The notes under the pieces are model-generated. The model was not told where the DNA came from, did not search any database, and saw only the letters and a program-made list of their open reading frames with translations. From Willaertia magna (Eukaryota > Heterolobosea > Eutetramitea > Acrasida > Naegleriidae), in contig CADWAF010000132.1 of the NCBI GenBank assembly GCA_902984215.1, positions 1-11,110 on the forward strand: 11,110 nucleotides of DNA. Direction: 5' to 3'. The position numbers and the translations under genes are program-made. Position 1 is the stretch's first letter. Every line of letters starts with the position of its first letter. Shown here in pieces: positions 8,501 to 11,110 of the stretch.

Positions 8501-10589
8501 ATTTTGTGAATGTTTAATGTTTTTATGTAATTCAGATTTAGTTGAAGTTAGAAGACAAGCCACTTCATGCCTCTATTTACTCATAAGATATTTATATATT
8601 ATTAACTGTAACACAATTTTGAAACCACAAGTATTAACCACTTTAGCTCTCTCTAAGACTTTACAAAGAACTGGAAATCTTGACAACAAGGAATACTCTC
8701 CTCTTATTAACATTAATTATTTAAAAGAAGCTATTGATGCCATTGGAAAATATGCATATTTAGATCCTCATCCCCCAACACAAGTTAATAATCAACAAGA
8801 TACAAAACCAAAAACTGAAGATAACTCCACAAAGAAATTATCAACTCTTGATGCATTCTTTAGGAAAATGGAACAAAGAGTTAAGATGTTATCTGCAATG
8901 AAAGAAAAGAAAGAAGAATCTACATTTGCTGAAGAGGTTAATACTCAAGTTTGTAAAAAACTTCAATCCTTATTACAGGATACTACAAGTGTTAAAGCAA
9001 CTCTTTTACAACAAGATGTACACAAGACTGAAGATTTATTCTTAAGAATTTCACAAGTTTACACAAGAATTCCTGAATTAAGATTTGTTTGGTTAAATCA
9101 ATTAGCAGGATATCATAACAAACATAGTCAATATCTTGAAGCAAGTCAATGTTATTTAACAATTTTATCAATAGTATTTGATCAATTGAAAGCTACTAAT
9201 TCCACTTTACTTAAAGGAATACCAATACAACTTTTCCAATCCATTTCTCCACTTAAAAGGAGATCATCAAACACTTCTAGAGGTTCAATGTCAATTAATG
9301 TAAATGATTGTTTTATTTCACATCAAGCTATAGAATTTACTGAACATGGTATTCTTCATTTATTAACCAAAACTGTAGAGTGTTTAGAATTTGCTGAATT
9401 CTTTGAGACTGCAATATTTGTTGAAAAATTAACATTACCAATTTTGGAGAGAATAGGTGATTACAATAGAATGTCTCAATCATATCACACTTTACAAAGT
9501 TTATGCGAAAGATTAAAGAAACTTGACAGATTAGAGCCTTTTTATTATAAAGTACAATTAGTTAACTTCCCTGAAAAGAATAACGCTGATTATATTTACA
9601 AAATGCCTAAACTATTTAAATTATACAAGATGAACAAGTGGTGTCAAGATAAATTTGGTGGAAGTGCTCCAGTTGAAGTAATTAGTGGCTCTAAACCTGT
9701 CACCATTGATCCAACTAAGAGATATGTTTTCTTAACACCTGTTAAACCATTGATGAAATCTGTTAAACCAATAATCATAGGAAATCAAAAACTTTCTAAA
9801 TATGAAGGAAATATTAGAAAATTCTATTTCGAAACGGCATATGGTAAATCAACCAAAATCACTGAAGCTCGTAAAAGAAAAGTTATCATTACTACATCTG
9901 ATTATTTCCCTTCTGTAAAGACACGTTTACCAATAGAAAGTGAAGAAGAAATAGTTTTATCACCAATTGAGGCAGCTATCGAAAATATTGATCAACAAAT
10001 TCAAAAATTAAAAGAGGCCTTAGTTATACCAGGTGATGAAGATCCAGATATCTCTCAAATCAAGGTTGGTGGTAATGTTGACCTTTCTAATTTACAATTA
10101 GTTCTACAAGGTTCTATTCGTGCAAATGTAAATGGTGGTCCAAGAGATATTGTAGAGGGTTTCCTTAAAGTTGATCAAAGACATTTATATTCATTAGAAC
10201 ATGTTTTAATTTTAAATAGAAAATGTCATGTCTTTTTAAAGTTATGTGAGGAAGCTGTAAGAATTGAAAATCAATTGATGGATAAAGCAACTGAAAGAGC
10301 ATTCCACCAAGAAATGGAGAAAGCATTAGTAGAAACCCAACAATTATTTTCTGATCATTTAACTCCTTTAGGTGAGATAATAACCACACCTCCATCATCA
10401 GCCCTTTCTCCACAAGATGAAAATGAAGCCAATCAACGTAGAAGTGTAATAGGTGACATTCCAGTCATTAGAAACTTTAGATTATCAATGCCAACACATG
10501 AACTATCACAATTAGGTTTATCATTCCCTCAAAACCAAGAAATGAATGACGATGAAGGAACAATGACTCCAAGAGATTTTATGAATTAA
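2547..10589 (+). CDS. Zizimin-like DOCK family Rho/Rac/Cdc42 GEF with N-terminal TIG domain and ankyrin repeats
   Basis: This 2680-residue protein is a DOCK-family guanine nucleotide exchange factor, expected to activate Rac or Cdc42 at membranes and so control actin, motility or phagocytosis. Domains in order: a disordered N-terminus; an IPT/TIG fold at about 149-260; two ankyrin repeats at about 293-360 (GQTAIHVA and GNTPFDIA cores); a low-complexity linker to about 530; the DOCK N-terminal region; a DHR-1 C2 domain from about 1045 to 1200 (starting LIIYPQKLTL), which in relatives binds phosphoinositides; an alpha-helical armadillo-like region at about 1240-2120; and the DHR-2 catalytic domain at about 2160-2620. 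DHR-2 carries family signatures such as ELRFVWL (2177-2183), KRKVIITTSDYFP (2443-2455) and LSPIEAAI (2471-2478). VNGGP at 2528-2532 matches the nucleotide-sensor loop; Val2528 aligns with the sensor valine of human DOCKs. DHR-2 resembles DOCK-C/D (zizimin) more than DOCK-A/B. A charged coiled coil (1606-1668) and a Ser-rich stretch (1724-1858) interrupt the helical region. There is no SH3 or obvious PH domain, signal peptide or membrane segment. The start is the first ATG after an in-frame stop at 2532. No intron interrupts it. Exact GTPase specificity is unknown. Confidence 0.95.
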   Translation: MLPANFDTNNINKRCSYNMREQPELLNDDNLLNRCSSDSNIKHNNLPKLITTPNRLNSVHSLSSSNGNNNNISNNNLSDADEISSCNSEEDEETIQQTITSLHTIIDKLSILFKEEDKKKISIPSSPSSSQQRKLSIQNAEDEEGQSIGLMITKIEPSSGLIDGNTKVVIHLNANTNEYASSSSSLNNEKKKSNTSSLIASYKVLFGRTLIDPIQVSDDNITFLTPSSTLRKANSVIVKLLDLDNEHFITSDPPISFTYISDSREQQLSDLAHVKQLYQEKGLDLLNDKCYENGQTAIHVAFRLAQLEVVKYLVLQSDQFDCLVQTDDQGNTPFDIAMSHKHYLFLSQVIDWLKQVVKNKLQHQQQLLLQQQATSPIMTTPPPTIITTKSNLSTNNNITPNTANSSQSSLTEQTSNSVPSPRDESSQNELTPIASSLPTNSTSFLQSEGSFSLGGLISSFTNFGNATIGRKPHKRIATSGTVLLNNSMGHRPTIATISELKGDDDYFDDEGTASAGSSSTTTPIKVPNEEKEIEATQNLIAKYRIDQFRDIVLQKLVNKDILLERIIKKLESGLDPKLIEKIKEISDLPFISQKSFLEEIQLERRANPFKPSIYFDEEVDEEYSETALLLSHFFEESLKQLPFYVLSAIQTMSSDFVIVGIRKNVIDSKAKEPNLNYDLASINYEIDLLYRKKGERKDKEKKKLQHRSADVTLSLEPTTPVEEAAVDVDLIIPDEKKIVPLEGLQDKDFLLTTFEDIYPCEDQEKQLGIVYDDTKLLYSEFEWIPSHIDPTNQYLFEFAKFDLEVNSKFETPVEEVYYISIALYMVTDSDFKKISEDVEIKISSSQQDLEETINHSRAMFSLLKSSEDKVVVLFKFFRKFRGELTDTLNDFYIQKPEKVKQSDVKKYLTKNEKLSSFPFVGISYSIFAWSAVHLKDCVEKSEIVLRDIYLLPKKCPTGDTTLLQNYMDLIEDFEDRDKNYMKKALVGSFAFSLKELPPIAPIPRHYHPNSHELVIKLDSKHMRVKQVPNLEHGLLTKILPLSSELIIYPQKLTLGKREYKNIVCKVTVIHEKERQKPMKVFYDKFSTNPDRESRVHARYTTISVGNRNPEFCDEFKCIIPCSLTSQHVLLFEFFNVLHKESLILKNHRDDTQKIGYSYLRLLAEQKIANGRSVLDVFAEKKENNVTRSEKIEGAQFEVLLYPRSIAFPTDENLSSFFIFLDNFQRKSGPNRAKKIERNFFEELTTRELHTSLPGLKELGSQYVAYAPVILNQLFCLYFDVYDEESQAKVFETIIEMLDKYRTEHRTIVPGWIKFQFTSVFQDYVFPSLHMIAKSICNIMEKKEFDSRVIKNAAYIFSILLKAMVVHLDYMRTKKQEENYDFSPQFYDIIRTLTVKSFRNLLARNISETRSVNIINTTVIFAQFLKSLLTIMDKPFVMNLIALFVELLPLIIPGDKKAKNTVLECVSNLQMLTYKEVFSYDHYLQLYLPESMENILKNQHLPSIDGIHFLFSSFVDIAIKNILSPIKEIRISTSVIFRELIYKLSLDGNSLFFSPVTDMNERIHLMHFEFLEKFLDVILLWRNEVDKDMNTNKKNMNDCKKGKIVTEQQLAAKKENLKSKENALTGAQLESVNKEIHQLDTKIKQLESMINRTKEELKNNMNESFKEKRQLVVCLFHILKNVNKEYFTRWLKETTPSRRVGFLLLLQLMLQAFEYQCEEYYSTSYNSMYSQVKKQPQVLHSNSGNSILNTSFTLHSSSSSAPTMKDEKDKNEFKGTSPISINISAVNSPINNSSSQSLSPSNSEPTIVTDITSPRRSSMSGISITPELLKTGNSLKKKTTKQGLLSRFMHTTKLFESQDPQFKDSKEYSSLKIKRSERTRSIKLETSKTSYIAKCIGCEQHWSREVSNYVFELLIHFLDSILDDGNDAHLENSSIMENVVRTFLNFLRLTQPEDVLINVLTYLKVFFSKHYKVLLDEETNTQYPTLFCECLMFLCNSDLVEVRRQATSCLYLLIRYLYIINCNTILKPQVLTTLALSKTLQRTGNLDNKEYSPLININYLKEAIDAIGKYAYLDPHPPTQVNNQQDTKPKTEDNSTKKLSTLDAFFRKMEQRVKMLSAMKEKKEESTFAEEVNTQVCKKLQSLLQDTTSVKATLLQQDVHKTEDLFLRISQVYTRIPELRFVWLNQLAGYHNKHSQYLEASQCYLTILSIVFDQLKATNSTLLKGIPIQLFQSISPLKRRSSNTSRGSMSINVNDCFISHQAIEFTEHGILHLLTKTVECLEFAEFFETAIFVEKLTLPILERIGDYNRMSQSYHTLQSLCERLKKLDRLEPFYYKVQLVNFPEKNNADYIYKMPKLFKLYKMNKWCQDKFGGSAPVEVISGSKPVTIDPTKRYVFLTPVKPLMKSVKPIIIGNQKLSKYEGNIRKFYFETAYGKSTKITEARKRKVIITTSDYFPSVKTRLPIESEEEIVLSPIEAAIENIDQQIQKLKEALVIPGDEDPDISQIKVGGNVDLSNLQLVLQGSIRANVNGGPRDIVEGFLKVDQRHLYSLEHVLILNRKCHVFLKLCEEAVRIENQLMDKATERAFHQEMEKALVETQQLFSDHLTPLGEIITTPPSSALSPQDENEANQRRSVIGDIPVIRNFRLSMPTHELSQLGLSFPQNQEMNDDEGTMTPRDFMN
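3085..3103 (+). repeat. TCT trinucleotide microsatellite encoding poly-Ser inside the TIG domain
   Basis: Five perfect TCT codons in a row (Ser181-185) sit in an Asn/Ser/Lys-rich insertion within the TIG domain, between two predicted beta strands. The position suggests a surface loop lengthened by triplet expansion, which would probably vary between strains without disturbing the fold. Confidence 0.7.
7716..8120 (+). other. Ser/Asn/Thr-rich low-complexity insert within the DOCK coding region
   Basis: Residues about 1724-1858 are dominated by Ser, Asn, Thr and Lys, with several Ser-Pro or Thr-Pro steps (for example TSPIS, NSPIN, SLSPS and TSPRRSS) and basic patches. The stretch lies between conserved helical segments of the armadillo-like region and stays in frame throughout, so it is best read as a flexible, possibly phosphorylated insert. 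It is not a missed intron: the frame is open and its composition differs from the intron at the right edge. Confidence 0.6.
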
Positions 10590-10685
10590 AAGTACCAATT
10601 TAAAACTTAGTTTTATAGGATTTAAAGCACAAATTTAATACAACATAATTATTGTAACATACCCGCCCACAACAATTTTGTCCAA

Positions 10686-10691
10686 AATAAA
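10686..10691 (+). terminator. Poly(A) signal candidate for the DOCK gene
   Basis: AATAAA lies 97 bases after the TAA at 10587-10589 and is the first exact hexamer downstream of the stop. Placing the transcript end near 10700-10720 leaves about 150 bases for the next gene's promoter and leader. Confidence 0.55.
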
Positions 10692-10735
10692 AACAACAAT
10701 TTTAACAGTTTTCCTTTCGCCCATCAGTAGTGAAG

Positions 10736-10748
10736 AACTCGCCGAGTT
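10736..10748. promoter_or_regulatory. 13-base palindrome AACTCG-C-CGAGTT in the right-edge promoter
   Basis: Two perfect 6-base arms flank a single central C about 120 bases before the likely start codon of the right-edge gene. The element is GC-richer than its AT-rich surroundings. It could be a binding site for a dimeric DNA-binding protein. That is inference; only the symmetry is observed. Confidence 0.35.
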
Positions 10749-10867
10749 ATTTTTCAACCCAATTAGAAGCTAAGATAAAGTGAAACTTGATGCACCAAAC
10801 CTTGAACATGGAAAATCTTTACTTAATCACGTTTCATTAAAATCTTCAAAATGCCAACAACAAAAAA

Positions 10868-11110
10868 ATGTCAATGCAACCAATTTCAACACAAGAACCT
10901 AAAGTTTCAGCAGTACCAATACTAGCTGGTGTGTGGCAAGAACAAAACGGTAGAGTATGGAACGGTACACAACATGGTAACGTTTTTACTTGGACACAAG
11001 ATAATAGGTAAGTATGACTGACAACACAATAAATAGCTCATTACCATTCATTTGTCAAAAAAAGAGTTGCCAATGGTATAACTATTCCTTTAGATGCAAC
11101 CACTTGGGCA
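10868..11110 (+). CDS. 5' end of an unrecognised small-domain protein, split by an intron and cut by the window
   Basis: An ATG in A-rich context (seven A's ending in ATG) starts a frame that runs through 11007 and then meets TAA exactly at an AG|GTAAGT splice donor. Excising 11008-11064 restores an open frame to the window end. The resulting N-terminus of about 62 residues begins MSMQPIS and has a short Pro/Thr/Ser-rich leader, followed by a segment with repeated Trp, Gly and polar residues (GVWQEQNGRVWNG, then GNVFTWTQ). That pattern suggests antiparallel beta strands, but I do not recognise the family. An alternative start at the ATG at 10874 would remove only two residues. The upstream ATG at 10851 is in another frame and stops at 10923-10925. 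The residues after the intron depend on which of two adjacent acceptors is used. Confidence 0.6.
11008..11064 (+). other. Probable 57-nt spliceosomal intron
   Basis: The donor AG|GTAAGT is a perfect consensus, and reading through it gives immediate in-frame stops (TAA at 11009-11011 and TGA at 11015-11017). The acceptor region ends AAAAAAAGAG, offering AG at 11063-11064 or 11065-11066. The first yields Arg-Val-Ala-Asn in the downstream exon and the second a different open frame. A possible branch site is CTGAC near 11018-11022 or CTCAT near 11037-11041. Length and donor fit short protist introns. Splicing is inferred, not observed. Confidence 0.6.

Larger units (their letters stand above)
10590..10867 (+). 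promoter_or_regulatory. Intergenic region: DOCK 3' UTR and promoter/5' UTR of the right-edge gene
   Basis: The gap of about 280 bases holds the DOCK poly(A) signal at 10686-10691, a 13-base palindrome at 10736-10748, and two upstream ATGs. The ATG at 10790 opens a 16-codon ORF ending at 10840. The ATG at 10851 opens a 24-codon ORF that overlaps the downstream start. Sequence after about 10715 is less AT-rich and probably contains promoter and leader. No further gene is evident. Confidence 0.5.

Noticed and set aside
2547..10589. Ciliate-type code or split DOCK gene
   Set aside because: No in-frame stop or frameshift occurs in 8 kb, TAA and TAG act as terminators for all genes, and domain order is intact from TIG to DHR-2.

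Overview
This is an AT-rich eukaryotic nuclear window with four genes packed closely together. The 8-kb ORF contains no in-frame TAA, TAG or TGA, so the standard genetic code fits. Start codons sit in A-rich context, intergenic gaps are 220-280 bp, the two complete genes have no introns, and the only intron I infer is tiny with a GTAAGT donor. This combination, together with large Asn/Gln/Ser-rich cytoskeletal regulators, suggests a free-living amoeboflagellate of the Naegleria (Heterolobosea) type. That assignment is an inference; an amoebozoan is less likely because the intergenic DNA is not AT-rich enough.

Layout. (1) 1-411, + strand: the 3' end of an unrecognised gene whose start is outside the window. 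(2) 412-688: a short convergent 3'-UTR region with AATAAA signals on both strands. (3) 689-2326, - strand: a complete, intronless WDR33/Pfs2/FY orthologue, the WD40 subunit of the mRNA cleavage and polyadenylation machinery that helps read AAUAAA. (4) 2327-2546: a 220-bp divergent promoter region. (5) 2547-10589, + strand: a complete, intronless 2680-residue DOCK-family (zizimin-like) Rho/Rac/Cdc42 guanine nucleotide exchange factor. Its N-terminus carries an IPT/TIG domain and two ankyrin repeats where zizimins would have a PH domain. (6) 10590-10867: intergenic DNA holding the DOCK poly(A) signal, a 13-nt palindrome and upstream ATGs. (7) 10868-11110, + strand: the 5' end of a small unrecognised gene, apparently split by a 57-nt intron.

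The genes do not form a pathway. WDR33 is a nuclear RNA-processing factor and the DOCK protein is a cytoplasmic signalling factor; they share only a possible bidirectional promoter. The most unusual object is the TIG-ankyrin-DOCK fusion. The rest is ordinary compact protist gene arrangement. I see no mobile element, tRNA, rRNA or CRISPR array.
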